Positions 22,980-34,233 of a DNA stretch of 64,000 nt are shown here, one piece after another; the stretch's first letter is position 1, and each line of letters starts with the position of its first letter. The stretch spans positions 868,001 through 932,000 of the forward strand of contig JAJIRX010000567.1 of the NCBI GenBank assembly GCA_023853785.1, read 5' to 3'. The stretch comes from Psilocybe azurescens. Its lineage: Eukaryota > Basidiomycota > Agaricomycetes > Agaricales > Agrocybaceae. A program made the position numbers and the translations under genes. Under the pieces are notes generated by a model, which was given only the letters and a program-made list of their open reading frames with translations, was not told where the DNA came from and ran no database searches.

Positions 22980-23859
22980 AAGCAGGGAAAAAATCATGAA
23001 AGCAAGTCGTGGAACTCTAAAGTTCTATCAATTATCGACATTGAGGACAATGGCCAGGGATCTGGAGGTTATCCATGAGATAAAGGAAGGAATGCAATGA
23101 CACACTCTTACACTATTAGTCGTTATCCGTTCTGGTTTTTCGTAGTACCGGCGGCAATGAGGACTGGTGCACGAACTAGGATTACCAGCGTGCGCGCTAC
23201 TCAAGTGGCATGTGGTTGAACGGCAGTCGATGACGCTCTCTCCATGCAATGTTAGATGTCCACAGCCAGTCGACTTCGTGAATCGGAGCTGTCGATGACA
23301 CATGTCTATAATGAGGTTATTTCCGTGTTGTTGATTGCTGAGGGCGTCTGTTGAGGCTCACCTGTTCTCGTCGGCGGAGGTAGGAGGAGGAGGGAAATGA
23401 TCGTAAATCGTGCTTATTTTTGAGTTCGATCTGGGGGCGCAACGAAGCATATCTTAAAGATCGTCATTGTTGACAGTGTAATTGCCGATGAACTTACCTC
23501 GACTTTGGGCAGCAGAATTGTACGAACTATTATGAAGAGGGCTGAGTTGTTGAAGCTTTTGCGCGCTTTTTATTCCAAATTGGATGCCCTTATAAAGCCA
23601 ACCCCCTCATTGCAAGCATGTATTTTTCGAGCCAGGCCGGACTGGTTTGCCTTCCATACAGAAGTCTCCGAAAATATGGCTTAAGATCTTGACAGTTCAG
23701 GATATGTACTTATGACAGACAGTGTCATGATGGAACAAATAAAGGAAGGCATTCAATAAAGATAAAGGCATGGATCCGAAGGGCAAGATTCGCCAGATTC
23801 AGCATACAGCCAACTACAGACTAACGAACTCTAATTGTACGTTAACCAACCAATTCCCA
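22980..23859. other. Intergenic region downstream of RAD3
   Basis: 880 bp with no gene I can support. A minus-strand TATAAG-like element sits near 23590-23600 and possible splice signals follow on that strand, but no conserved ORF is attached. A 91-aa minus ORF (23028-23303) begins MCHRQLRF and has seven cysteines; not recognised. Confidence 0.4.
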
Positions 23860-24057
23860 TCAAGATGCACCTCCTTCTGCCCAATGAAAGACTTGATCCA
23901 AGACTACGGCGTCGTCCCCGGGTTCGGTTATCAGCATGTTGCCCTCTAGCTCAATGAAGTTAAAACTGGCCGACAACTTGGCTGTAAAGCTCTGAATCAG
24001 TCCCAATTCGATGTGGATGTGATGCGCATTTCGAGGATTGTCGTCGTTCGTTGCCAT
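23860..24057 (-). CDS. Possible small protein, 65 aa, unknown
   Basis: ATG in a fair context (AGAATGGCA) opens a 65-residue ORF, MATNDDNPRNAHHIHIELG and onward, ending FHWAEGGAS. Acidic, no signal peptide, no CaaX end, so not a mating pheromone precursor. A TATA-like TTTTTATAG lies about 40 bp upstream on the same strand. Not recognised; may be non-coding. Confidence 0.25.
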   Translation of the reverse strand: MATNDDNPRNAHHIHIELGLIQSFTAKLSASFNFIELEGNMLITEPGDDAVVLDQVFHWAEGGAS

Positions 24058-24781
24058 TCTAGATGTCTGTGGAAACAAAACACTCGATGTGACATGCCTA
24101 TAAAAACCTGGAGCTTTATGTTATAAACTTCAAAAATGTATGTGATAATATTAAATATCGTGAGGTAAAGAGATGCCTAACAATTCTTTCAATTAGGTGT
24201 TTATGAATGGCCAAGCAGATGCAGTGGCTCATATATTTTTCCATTTGCTTTGCTTTCTGTTTCGAACCAGGCACACAGCACGTCCTACAACTTTAGATGA
24301 TGCCAGCAAAGGGTCCCCGTGAACATCCAGAGGAATCGGAGAGTTTATACTGAATTTCTTCTGAGTCTATTAGGCCTGTCTAGAAGCTAGAGGATGGCAC
24401 AAAATGAACCATTGTGAGAGTCCAAGCATCAGTTCTGTTATCACTATTCATGGGGCCGCCGGGCTTCTGTGACTGCATGTTACGGCTGTCAATGAATTAT
24501 TAGTAGGCCAATAACGATCAGGAACACTACCAGGCTTCGAGTCAGCATATATGATTCACCCGCGAAGGAACACCCTGGCAACACACGCACCAGTATGAAT
24601 GACGCAGATAGTAACAGACCATTATTTCGATTTCGACAGTTATAAGGTTGTATAAACTGTCCACTTTTGACTTCCGGCCTTGGAAAGAAAGTTGTGACAG
24701 TCCAAATTGATAGCACCTGGTTCAAGACGATGGAAACATCCAACAAAAATCGTACCACCAAAAAGAAAGAACAGGTTCCCA
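24058..24781. other. Intergenic region downstream of YME1
   Basis: About 720 bp of non-coding sequence between the small ORF and the YME1 stop codon. The 97-aa minus ORF at 24489-24782 begins in the YME1 3' flank and lacks an ATG start of its own; nothing else seen. Confidence 0.4.
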
Positions 24782-27700
24782 TTAATTATTTGATCCAGCC
24801 TCTAGATTAGAGATATCCTCGTCCAACACTTCGGTAATAGTCCGAATAGGCTCGCCTTTAATAACTTTCTTCACCTCTTCTAAGTCTAATGTTTCGTGAT
24901 CGACCAAAGCTTGTGCGAGCTAGATTCGAACAAGATTAACCTTGCGAAAGAGGCATGACATACGGTATTCTCACCTTGTGCAATTCAGAGATTTTAGCGG
25001 TAAGAAGGGCCGCTGCCCGAGCCTCGCCTCCTCTAACTAGCCTACAATGGTGCAGATCAATGTCAGTCATAGGTTCCGACATGATATATGAAGCAGAGAT
25101 GAATATAAAAATGATAATACGAGTGACGCAACCCTTTCTGTTGATTTAATTCGGGAAAGAACTCACTTGGTGACTTCTTCTTCGATTTCTTCCTTTCTCT
25201 TGGGGCTTATCGATTCATCTTTATCGTCGAATAGTATAGGTCCCAGACGAGAGAATCCCCAATACTAGAACACCAAACCGTTAAGAGAAAGATAAGACTC
25301 GGCTGAATGTATACGAACCTTGACCATTCTTTGTGCAGTCCTCGTCGCAGAGCGAATATCTGAGCTGGCACCACTTGTGACATTCTCAGCTCCATAAACT
25401 GACACGAAAAAGACGTGAGTCGGCAATGGCCATGGAAAAAGACGTCTACTCACTCAATTCCTCGGCTACACGGCCACCCATCGACACATCGATCTCTGCT
25501 AAATACTCTTTCAGGGTAACAGATGTACGGTCATTTTCCGGAAGTTGGGAGGTCTTGAGAATTTATGTCGTGAATATCAATGTATCGTGAGCACGAAAGA
25601 GATCACCCACGTAGCCCAAGGCATGTCCACGGGGTACACATGTCACTTTGTGTAGGGGCATTGCTCCATCTGTATAGAGGGCAACAAGAGCATGTCCGCC
25701 CTATAAACATAAAGTAAGAGAGGAGTAAAAAAATGATCAGAACATTCTTCGAACCTCATGGTATGCGGTTGCAAGCTTCTCTTTCTCTTTAATATACGCG
25801 CTCTTTCTTTCGGCTCCCATGACAATACGATCCTAATTGAGCGGGTTGATTATGGTATAACGATTGGGTAATCTAGGCGACTTACCAGTGCCCATTCAAA
25901 GTGTTTAAGGTCGACTTCCTTAGCTCCAAGCTTAGCGGCCTGAATTGCCGCTTGACTATATATGCATTCCTCTGAATGGCTGTGACTATGCAGAATAGAT
26001 AAGTAACTGACTTCACCATATTTTGTAGATCTGCCCCTGAGAAACCTGGTGTACCACGTGCTAGGATCTTTGGATCGACATCTTGGGATAGACGCCATGT
26101 TAGAATTAGTTTAAAAGTAGATAAAGTTACTAGTACCTGGGCTAACAGTTACACCCTTCAAATGATGTTGCAAAATTTGTACACGACCGCGGACATCAGG
26201 CAAAGGAACAGCTATAACCCTGTCAAAACGTCCAGGACGAACCAGAGCCCTTGACAGAAACATGAGATGAAATATGACGAAATAATGGAGATATGACATA
26301 CTGGTCCAGACTTTCCGGGAAATTTGTGGCTGCGATAACGATGACGCCTTCTGATTGTTGGAACCCATCCATTTCAACCAAAAGTTGATTCAAGGTCTGC
26401 TTCATATATTGTTGATCTCGACTGCTACGCTTGCCACCAACGGCATCAAGTTCATCAATGAATATAATAGCAGGCTCTTTCTTCCTGGCAGCAGCAAAGA
26501 GTTCTCGTACGCGCTTGGCGCCAACGCCAACAAACATTTCTTCAAAATCAGATCTATAAAGAATTTAACCAAAAATAAATGGTAGTTTTCCAAGATACTC
26601 ACCCGGAAGCGAAAAAGAATGGCACACCTGCCTCGCCTGCAATAGCGCGAGCCAGCAAGGTTTTACCTGTACCTGGAGGTCTGAACATAGGTTTCAGCAT
26701 CCAAGCGGCGTAGAATCAAGAAATTGCACACCCTGTCAGCAGAACACCTTTGGCGAGCTTGCCACCGAGCATCGAGAATGCAGATGGGTCCTTCAGAAAA
26801 GCAACGACATCTTTCAATTCCTGTTTCGAGAATATCAACCAATCAACTTGTTACGGTGAGAAGTTAAATACCTCTTTGGCCTCATCGACTCCGTGAACAT
26901 CACTGAACTTGACTGTCGTTCCTTCAGAAGGTTCAAACTGTGATTGACGAGGGCCAGCCTTCATGAAGCCCGTGTTTTCGAAGAACACCGACAAGATGAC
27001 AAGGAAAACTGCCTCCAAAGTAAGCCTCGCGTATTGGATGCCAGTTCATGCTTACAGAAAGAGGCGACAATAACCAAGAGACAAAATCGGACAAGACGCG
27101 GAACCCATGCACCCTTTCCTACAGCGAAAATAAATATCTTGGAATTTATATACATTCTGCCACTTACGCTCAACAATCGACACCTGGATAGGATTTGGCT
27201 GAGAGCTTTCGAGGACCGACGGGAGCTTGAAAGGATTCGCATTCGCATTCGTAGCGGGGTGTGACGATGTTGACACCTGGCTGGATAGTTCCGCTTTCGA
27301 CAATACTTGCTGGGCGATAGTTTCACTTGATGAAGGGAGCTTAATAGGCGAACTCGTATCGTGGGACGGTGTTGAGCTTTGTACTGTTGCGGTGTCCGAG
27401 GTTTCCGATGCTTTCGCCACGACAGTCGTTCCTACATGGGCGGCTAATAGTCCATCTCGTTGTGCAACGGCGTCACTAATAGTGGCGTTTTTGTCGAGAT
27501 TTTGAAGAGAGATAAGATATATCTTGAACGCCTCATCGGACTTGAGCAAAGGCGAAGATGCGTCCTACAAGTCGTGACTGATGAGCAAAGACGAAATAAC
27601 GTACATGAACACCCACTCACAAATTCGCACATCCGTTCCCAACGGTTCACAATTAATTCGTATGAAGACTTTAGTTTAGTGTCGAGGAGTGCTTTAAGTA

Positions 27701-28070
27701 GTGCCAGTTGTTTGCCTAAATCGTGTGGATGGACGTTGGCTTCCGCTTCAAGTCGCGTAATAAGTGCAACAGTGTGAGGCGTAGGTGTCGCTTCCGTTTT
27801 GGAACGCGAGAATATGGAACCTAATGAGAGTGATCGCCGACTGCATGGTGTCGACGCAAGCAGGTATTGTTGGCCAAAAGAACCGAAAGCGGAGGAATTT
27901 CTGAGAGCACGAGCGCCTGACAATGAATATAGGCGAGCCCAAACTGGTAAAGGCCTTTGTGGTACAGTACGCCTGACTGAGACGCGCAATATTCCCTGCA
28001 ACTGAATATTGGGTGGGTAAATAGCCTAATAGAATGTGCCAAATAGACTTACGAGGGAATGATTGAACAT
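24782..28070 (-). CDS. YME1: Mitochondrial i-AAA protease YME1 (FtsH family)
   Basis: ATP-dependent zinc metalloprotease of the inner membrane, active on the intermembrane-space side; degrades misassembled and regulatory proteins. First exon MFNHSL (ATG at 28070) joins through a 51-nt intron to [19 protein letters not shown], an Arg-rich presequence. One membrane span ([21 protein letters not shown]) precedes the AAA domain: [20 protein letters not shown], Walker [21 protein letters not shown], Walker [16 protein letters not shown], second region of homology [18 protein letters not shown]. The protease domain has the zinc motif HEGGH (split by an intron after AYHE) and [19 protein letters not shown]. 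It ends [17 protein letters not shown] single span and the domain order fit i-AAA rather than m-AAA. No frame break seen. Head-to-head with the CCNDBP1-like gene over 196 bp. Confidence 0.95.
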
Positions 28071-28176
28071 CCCTGAGAGCTATGAAATGAACCAGATAGA
28101 ATGAAACGGAAGAGAGTACGCAAGAGAAAAGTCGGCCGTACCGCTTGCGGCTTGCCAGTGCTGCATGTCAGTCATT

Positions 28177-28182
28177 CACGTG
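28177..28182. promoter_or_regulatory. CACGTG E-box between YME1 and the CCNDBP1-like gene
   Basis: TCACGTGC context, roughly central in the 196-bp divergent promoter: 106 bp from the YME1 start and 84 bp from the other start. Confidence 0.4.
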
Positions 28183-28266
28183 CTCTCTCCTTTTGGACGG
28201 CAGCAATTTTGTGATCAGCCTTTTCTGAGCAATGCCCATCATGTCTTCAAACCATTCTTCGACGCG

Positions 28267-29453
28267 ATGTCCGATAAAGAGAAAGGTCAGCATGGCTCTT
28301 GTAGCAATATATAAAGTCATACTAACTCATGCTCTGCAGTCACCTCATCTCTGACTCTCGTGGTGGAAAGCTGCGACGCAGCTTTATCTGGCTTGATAGA
28401 GAGCGTCAACGCTGAAGATTATCCTACATCCGATTCCTCTGTTCTTCGCACGGATTTCCTTTCGCTTCTCGCCATTCTATACGCTGCGACGACTAAAGTA
28501 GCCCTCTCGCTAAAACCATCGGAACCCCACCATAATGCATCGCTCGTACCACTCAGGGATCTTGCAAACAATGTCGCCGCTCTCGTGCACTCAATACGTC
28601 TCATGCGTCTTCAGCAAGGGTCCACACTCATGGCAGAATACGAAAAGGTCGCTCGAAGTGTTATCTGTGCCGTAAAATGTCTGGCAGAAACATTACTACA
28701 AGACGATCCCAAAGACTATCTCGTAAGGACGGGAGAGATCCATGAACTTATCGACCTTGGTCGAAAGGCAGGAGGCTTGTCACAAAATAATCTTGAAGCT
28801 GTAAAGAAGTTATGGCTCCAAGAACACGACTCCCTAGTAGATGGATATGAGGAAATTCAAGAAATCTGTACAAAAGGCGACGCTGATCATCAAGACGATG
28901 AGGATGCATTCGATAGTGGCTGGGAAGACCTTGGGATCAGCTCTGACCAGAAGTTATCTCCAGCTGAACTTGACAGAGCAGGAAAGGTTCGTGTTATTTG
29001 TTCAGATGAACTTCCGTCTGGATTGTTGATTTGATTTATTATGTGCTGCAGGTTCAAGCGATGGTCAAACTAGTGATTCTCCTTCACAAACGCATCAGTA
29101 AAGAAACACTCTCATCAGATAGTGTTAAAAATGATAATACCACCTTGGACAAACTCTCCGCGCTGTCTGGCTGTCTCTTGACTGCCTCCGACGATCTTAT
29201 TTCGTCAATGTACCCTCATCATGACCTCCCCAATATCAAGTCCTGCTTCGATACATTCTGGGACGTTATAAAGAGTCTACGAGCAACAACCTTACCTTCC
29301 CAAGACAGAAATTTAGAAGAAAAATTAAATAGTATGTCCCTCTCATCTGGTGATAAATCCGCCAAGTGGTTTGTCACTTGTTTTGACCAAATCGACAACA
29401 CCGCGGCGAAAATCTTGGATAGTCTACAGGAAACAAGTAGTTCAGATTCATGA
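28267..29453 (+). CDS. Cyclin-D1-binding protein 1/GCIP-like protein
   Basis: Three exons. The first (28267 to about 28286) encodes only MSDKEK and joins in frame to VTSSLTLVVESCDAAL; the last intron separates DRAGK from VQAMVKLVILLHKRI. All-helical protein of about 360 residues with an acidic middle (HQDDEDAFDSGWEDLG) and an ending rich in serine. The pattern of helical N-domain, acidic GWEDL-type linker and C-terminal helices starting LLHKRI resembles the CCNDBP1 (GCIP) family, a partner of cyclin D and of helix-loop-helix factors in animals; its fungal role is not established. Choosing this ATG rather than the two upstream ones (28230s) keeps the splice phase. Confidence 0.6.
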
Positions 29454-29631
29454 CGATGTTCACATAAGTACATACAAAAATATTATAACATATTATACAA
29501 TTATACGCCTTACTCCACTTAGATTTCTAGGATATAACAGGTGATGCTGTGGATGGCATGCAAGAGAAGGAAGCTAGAGGCCGATAATTCCAGAATCCCG
29601 CAGAGAAAGAACAAAATGTACGGAAAACACC

Positions 29632-31127
29632 TCATGAAACTTCACCCTCCTCTTTAGGGCCGTTCGCGAAATTTGCGCCTGCCCATTCCTTCTGTCTTTT
29701 TCTTTCCTTCTCGAACTTTTCCCTCCATTTCGCAGCTAAGAAATTTGGATACAAAGCTGAACTACGCTCCGCGCGTAATTTCTCTTCAAATTGAGATATT
29801 TTATCAAACTGAGCTTGCAAATCAAAAGAATGGGACTATAGGTAGATATCAATGACCTGAACCGTAATAAAATGGAAGCATGACGGACCGATTCAGCTGC
29901 CCGCTTCGCTTTGAATTCATCTCTCATCTTGTTCAACTCCTTCCTTCGCTCTTCCTCCTTTGCACGCCGGGGCGTAATTCCGTCGCCAGAGCCCTAAAAC
30001 AGACATATTAATATGAATGAAGGTCGAGTATAAAAGACAGGCATGCGAACCTGCTTCAAAAACAATTCTTTGTAGACAGCACTGTTTGATAAATCAATAT
30101 CTGTCTGCCCTCTCAGGTTCAATTTCTTCCGTTCTTCAATCGTAGGCCCTTTGGCTCCTGTATGTTCTATCGGGAGTTTTTGGCAGGGCCAATCGCTGAA
30201 GTGGGTGTATTGAGTCCAGGAGTTCCAGGTAGTTTGACTTTCTTGATAGTAGGCAATTTCATTTTTTGGGAAGCACAACAGGGGCGGGAGAGTCATGTTT
30301 GGCAGTAGCAGGAGCAGGGCTAGAGTGCTCTATCGTCACAGATGCTTCTGGAGTCCCGACAGAACCCCCCACAACATCGACATCGATGTCATCAAGCTTG
30401 GGGGTCGATTTCAGTCTCTTCTTGCTCGTTGCAGCCGGCATTGAAGACCCTTTGTTCTCAACTGGAGTGTCATCGGGGTCCGCTTTAGCCTTTCTCTTGA
30501 TTCCCTTATTGCCATTTCCTGCTCTTCCTGAGTTGCCTTTGCCTTTTCCCTTTGTAGCCTTGAAGGGCTTGTCTTCAAACGAAATATAGTCGTCGTCATC
30601 TTCAGACTCTGCTTCAAGAACCACATCGTCGTCGTCTTCAGCAGCAGCTTTGAAATCCTCGTCTGACTCAGACTCAGAGACAACCAACCGCCTCACTTTC
30701 TTCCGCCTCGGTTGGTTCTCCGTTGTGTTCTTTGACCTAGACTTCTGGCTTGTGGTCGCAGACATGACGCTGTGTTGAATAGAATATTCAGAACGGTGGT
30801 CATCTTCGTCTTCTTCATTTATGTAAGCTATCACATCGACGTCGTGTCCGTTGTCCTCTGCATCAGGGGCAAGAGCATGCTCAGCATTGCTCAGTCGTCG
30901 AGATTTATCCGCCCCTGCTGTGCGTGCGGCCTTATGACTGTGTTTCTCCTCTTCCGCGTCCTGAAATCTCTTGGAAGGCTTTCGTTTGCGCTTGGGCTGC
31001 TCTAGAGCCTGTAATACCAAGTTCAGTGAGCTGCAAACTAGTATATTTTGAAAAGGTATACCTCCATGTCATCTGCAGCAGTTGAAGTTGATGGTTTCTG
31101 CGGAGGAATCCTTATTCGCAGGGACAT
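29632..31127 (-). CDS. Charged, disordered nuclear protein of unknown function
   Basis: Five exons; starts MSLRIRIPPQKPSTSTAADD (31127) and ends NFANGPKEEGEVS. Long acidic-serine and basic stretches alternate: EALEQPKRKRKPSKRFQDAE (nuclear localisation signal), VSESESDEDFKAAAEDDDD, KGKGKGNSGRAGNGNKGIKR. The conserved-looking part is C-terminal: LPTIKKVKLPGTPGLNTP, KKLNLRGQTDIDLSNSAVYK, then a coiled-coil-like block RRAKEEERRKELNKMRDEFK to WREKFEKERKRQKEW. This suggests a chromatin-associated or remodeller subunit, but I cannot name it. The frame breaks twice within 90 bp: plus-strand T6 at 30262-30267 and T5 at 30177-30181 each need one more base. With both, the reading runs PKKMKLPTIKK and then GPAKKLPIEHTGAKGPTIEE. 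Confidence 0.7.
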
Positions 31128-31253
31128 CTGACTCGCTTCGGGCCAATCAAAAGTACAAAGTCGAGTTTGGAAAGAAAGCCGACACGTTACGTAATTATCA
31201 ATACTTTGCGCCATTTATAGCGGCCAGACTAATTAACCTGATTCGGAGACGTT

Positions 31254-31261
31254 CATATTAT
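31254..31261. repeat. Left 8-bp target-site duplication of the hAT-like element
   Basis: CATATTAT, identical to 32064-32071 on the far side of the element. Confidence 0.85.
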
Positions 31262-31327
31262 GGCTCTGGAGCCGTGTCTGGAACACTTTAACACCCCAAT
31301 TAGGGTGTTAATTTGCATAGCCACAAT

Positions 31328-31445
31328 TTAACAGCCTAATTGGGAAGCTGTCAAAAATTAACACCCCAATTCGGAAACCCATCAAAAATTAACACCCCAA
31401 TTCGGAGGTCCATCAAAATTAACACCCAAATCGGGTGACTGACCC
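31328..31445 (+). repeat. Subterminal repeats of the hAT-like element, about 30-bp period
   Basis: Units begin near 31328, 31358, 31389 and 31419; the core TTAACACCCCAATTCGG is exact in the middle two and degenerate in the outer two. A related copy at 31288 forms a hairpin (AACACCC...GGGTGTT). Spacing is regular but the unit is too degenerate and short for a CRISPR array. Confidence 0.8.
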
Positions 31446-31908
31446 AAAACGGCTGTTAATAATTGCTGGCCGTTGAATTATAGTCCCTTATCTTATTCTT
31501 TAATCAGTCCCTCGTCCCTCACCATCTAATTACTTTTGATTGTTGATATATTGTCTAATCCACTCAAAATGTCTGTTAAAAGGCCCAAAGGCCAGAAAAA
31601 CAAGGTCAGTCACTCTGCAGGTGGAGCAAAAGCAAGTTTTGGCAAGAAAAAACAAGATAATAATCCTCAACCTGTTGATGTGAGGCAAAGTATGTTACTT
31701 TTGGCTTTGACAATTATAATAAAATCCTAACTTGATATATGTAAGGCTCTGAAGATGTAAGTATCACAATTCATGGTGCAGAAAAACCAATACGCCCATT
31801 TTTCTGTATGTCTCATATGTTACTGACACTCCAGCTATACAATTAGTTGTAAATAAAATAAAAAATTTAGAATGATTTTTGCCAAGTTTATAGTGTTTAC
31901 AATAATCA

Positions 31909-31977
31909 GGAATTGAACTTGGGACATTCTTATTTTAGAAGTCAAAAATGTGAACAAACCATTAAACCATCAGGCAA
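31909..31977 (-). other. tRNA-like (SINE-like) sequence inside the hAT-like element
   Basis: On the minus strand TGGTTTAATGG (31969-31959) fits the pol III box A consensus TRGYNNARNNG and GTTCAATTCC (31918-31909) fits box B GTTCRANNCC, 40 bp apart as in a tRNA gene. The D and T stems pair poorly and the acceptor stem is lost, so this is a decayed tRNA gene or a SINE head rather than a working tRNA. Confidence 0.5.
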
Positions 31978-32063
31978 TTCTAATTCTACTGCTTTAATAC
32001 TTGATAATCCCATAGTTTAAAAAAAATCCAAATCTGGACTGTTCCAGACATGACACCAGAGCC

Positions 32064-32071
32064 CATATTAT
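32064..32071. repeat. Right 8-bp target-site duplication of the hAT-like element
   Basis: CATATTAT, identical to 31254-31261. Confidence 0.85.
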
Positions 32072-32596
32072 CGTGATCGTATGCACATCAAATAATATCG
32101 ATGTCTGTCTAGGAGAGACTAGAGACGTGCCGTAGGAATTGCATAAAAATTGTCATACTTATTTAAAACTTCTTAGCACTCTGGTGACTATAATGACGGA
32201 ATCGCGTCTTGAATTCTTTGGAAGAATTTATAGAAGACTGCTATTACCACGGTATCGGACTGGAAGCTGGAAGTCTTAACAAACATGTTACATTTATTTA
32301 ACGCGTTCCAGACGCGTCTTATTGTCTTCTGTTCAGCTTGCCCAGAGCTGACATACCTTTGGTGTTTCTATGGATAGCATCGCGACATCGGATACAACCC
32401 ACGAATCACAACATCATTCAACTGGAAGGAGCGCGTTTCAAAACTTTCATTGTCGATAGATTGACACGACATCATACAATGCCCTCATGGTGACTTTCAA
32501 AAAATCTGTGTCCGATTCATATTGTACTGATATTGATATATATTTTAAAGTCCACACAAGCAAGACATGTTCCGGATTTCTCAGATATTACGCCTT
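32072..32596. other. Intergenic region downstream of FBP1
   Basis: 525 bp between the hAT-like element and the FBP1 stop codon. No gene, RNA or repeat seen; plus-strand ORFs near its right end are antisense to FBP1. Confidence 0.5.
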
Positions 32597-33992
32597 CTAC
32601 ACTGAGGCATCCGCAGGAAACTTCCTTGAAGAACTTGATAACGTCCAAGACGTCATCCCTCGAGCCAAGGAATACAGAGCAACGCTCGTGGATGTCGGTT
32701 GGTACGATATCCAGAATACGTTTTGTACCCGTTGTCGCAATACCGCCGGCCTTGAATTAAACATGTTAATCTAATTTCAAGTTCAAGGGAGGCAATAAAT
32801 GAAGTACCTGTTCCGTTAAGAAGGCCATAGGAAACGCTTCATATAACAGTCTTAGTTTCCCATTCTTGCTCTTCTTATCGTTCGGATATCCAAAGATTCC
32901 ACCATAGAGCAGGGTCCGGTGAACATCGGCAACCATAGACCCGATGTATCGAGCGCTATATGGCGACTTGGGGGAAGCAGGGTATTTGATAGACTTCAGA
33001 TATGCGGTTACAGGAGGATAGAAGTACATTGCGTTTCCTTCATTGAATGAATAGATTTTGCCCCTTGGAGGAATTGTGATCTACGCGCATGAGATCGCGT
33101 GAGCATGAAAATAAATATCTATCTTCTGAACGTACGTTGGGATGTGTGAGAATAAATTCACCCAAAGCCGCGTCAAGTGTATAGCCATTCACACCAGAAC
33201 CAGTTGAGAGAACCAAGTTAGCAGAGGAACCGTACCTAGCGTCTACGGTTAATCGTGGAGTTTGGAAAGGCGGAATAGGATTAGGACGAAACTCACATGG
33301 TATAACCGGCAGCAACCATTTCGCTTCCGGGACGAAGGACATCTTCAATGGTGCCCTTTGAGCCTGGTTGCTAAAACGAAAAATTAATAATTTGGCCATT
33401 GGATATTCCACACCGGGTAGAGGCGGTGGGTGAACAGACGCGACTTACAATTTTGTAAATACCAAAAATGGTACCGATGTTCACACCAGCATCGATATTG
33501 CTGCTACCGTCGAGAGGATCGAAGACAACACAGTATTTTCCGCGTTTTTCCTCTTCGATGATGATAGCATCTTCTAGTTCCTCTGAAACCAAAACGGCTG
33601 TTTTGCCAGAAGCGCGGAGGGCGTTGACCATGATGTCATTTGACAGAACATCCAACTTCTTCTGTTCCTCGCCTTGCACATTTGTCTCCCCGGCAAGCCC
33701 AACGCTTATCACACGTAAATAAAAGAAAAGGCTTGCGATCGGAACGAAACTCACAGGTTAATAAGACGAGCTTTTCGAACATTGGTGGCGATGAACTTGG
33801 AGGTAACTTGAATGGCTGTCAACAGAAGAGTTAAATCGCCAGTCGCTGTTGAGCCCAATCGTAGCTGATCGCTCAGAACATGGCTAGCAGGCAGACCCGA
33901 TCTACTGAGGAATAGCAATGATAACAATGAAACAACTTTACACACCGAGTGAGGGTAATGAGATCAACACTGGGGGTTTGTTCTGAAGCCAT
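32597..33992 (-). CDS. FBP1: Fructose-1,6-bisphosphatase
   Basis: Cytosolic gluconeogenic enzyme hydrolysing fructose 1,6-bisphosphate to fructose 6-phosphate. It starts [20 protein letters not shown]. Seen: [38 protein letters not shown], the metal-binding signature [20 protein letters not shown], the GFILTHPN-type region, and substrate-site blocks [20 protein letters not shown] and [20 protein letters not shown]. Full family length; about seven exons with short introns, no frame break. The C-terminus extends slightly past [10 protein letters not shown] with [10 protein letters not shown]. In yeasts FBP1 is glucose-repressed; a CACGTG site lies 174 bp upstream. Confidence 0.97.
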
Positions 33993-34166
33993 TGGGCGTG
34001 GTGGATGTTAGGGAAAGTCGTTGGAAGGGACAAAACAAGTATTTACAGGCACTTCAATGACGGATGAAGCCGGATAATCAACAAGGGATGGAGAATTAAC
34101 AGGACAACTTGGGAACGGAATCTGGGTCAGCGGCTCATGTACTGTTCCGCTTTACAGTCCACATAT

Positions 34167-34172
34167 CACGTG
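34167..34172. promoter_or_regulatory. CACGTG E-box upstream of FBP1
   Basis: TCACGTGT context, between the end of the zinc-finger gene and the FBP1 start (174 bp upstream). Confidence 0.35.
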
Positions 34173-34233
34173 TAACGGATCTATGCCGGGCCTGACAATG
34201 CCGTTCACATTACGTAATGATTAACAACTAAAT

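Larger units (their letters stand above)
31262..32063. mobile_element. Non-autonomous hAT-like DNA transposon, 802 bp
   Basis: The ends are inverted repeats: left GGCTCTGGAGCCGTGTCTGG and right, read inward, GGCTCTGGTGTCATGTCTGG; both continue AACA, so 24 bp match with three mismatches. Directly outside lie identical 8-bp duplications, the hallmark of hAT transposition. Near the left end is an array of a TTAACACCCCAATTCGG-like motif every 30-31 bp, like the subterminal transposase-binding repeats of hAT elements. Inside are a short ORF from 31569 (MSVKRPKGQKNK, basic; possibly a transposase remnant with an intron after codon 40 or so) and a tRNA-like box A/box B pair on the minus strand. No full transposase, so it would need help in trans. 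Confidence 0.88.

Noticed and set aside
23028..23303. 91-aa Cys-containing minus ORF downstream of RAD3
   Set aside because: No signal peptide, irregular cysteine spacing and it overlaps the RAD3 3' flank.
24489..24782. 97-aa minus ORF after YME1
   Set aside because: Directly continues from the YME1 stop region without its own ATG in context; looks like 3' flank.
30240..30270. Charged nuclear protein ending at LPKK
   Set aside because: The stop appears only because of a short T run; the following frames carry coding-like, basic conserved sequence in correct splice phase.
31328..31445. Regularly spaced 30-bp repeats, CRISPR-like at first sight
   Set aside because: Eukaryotic context, degenerate outer units, and position just inside a transposon end; these are subterminal repeats.
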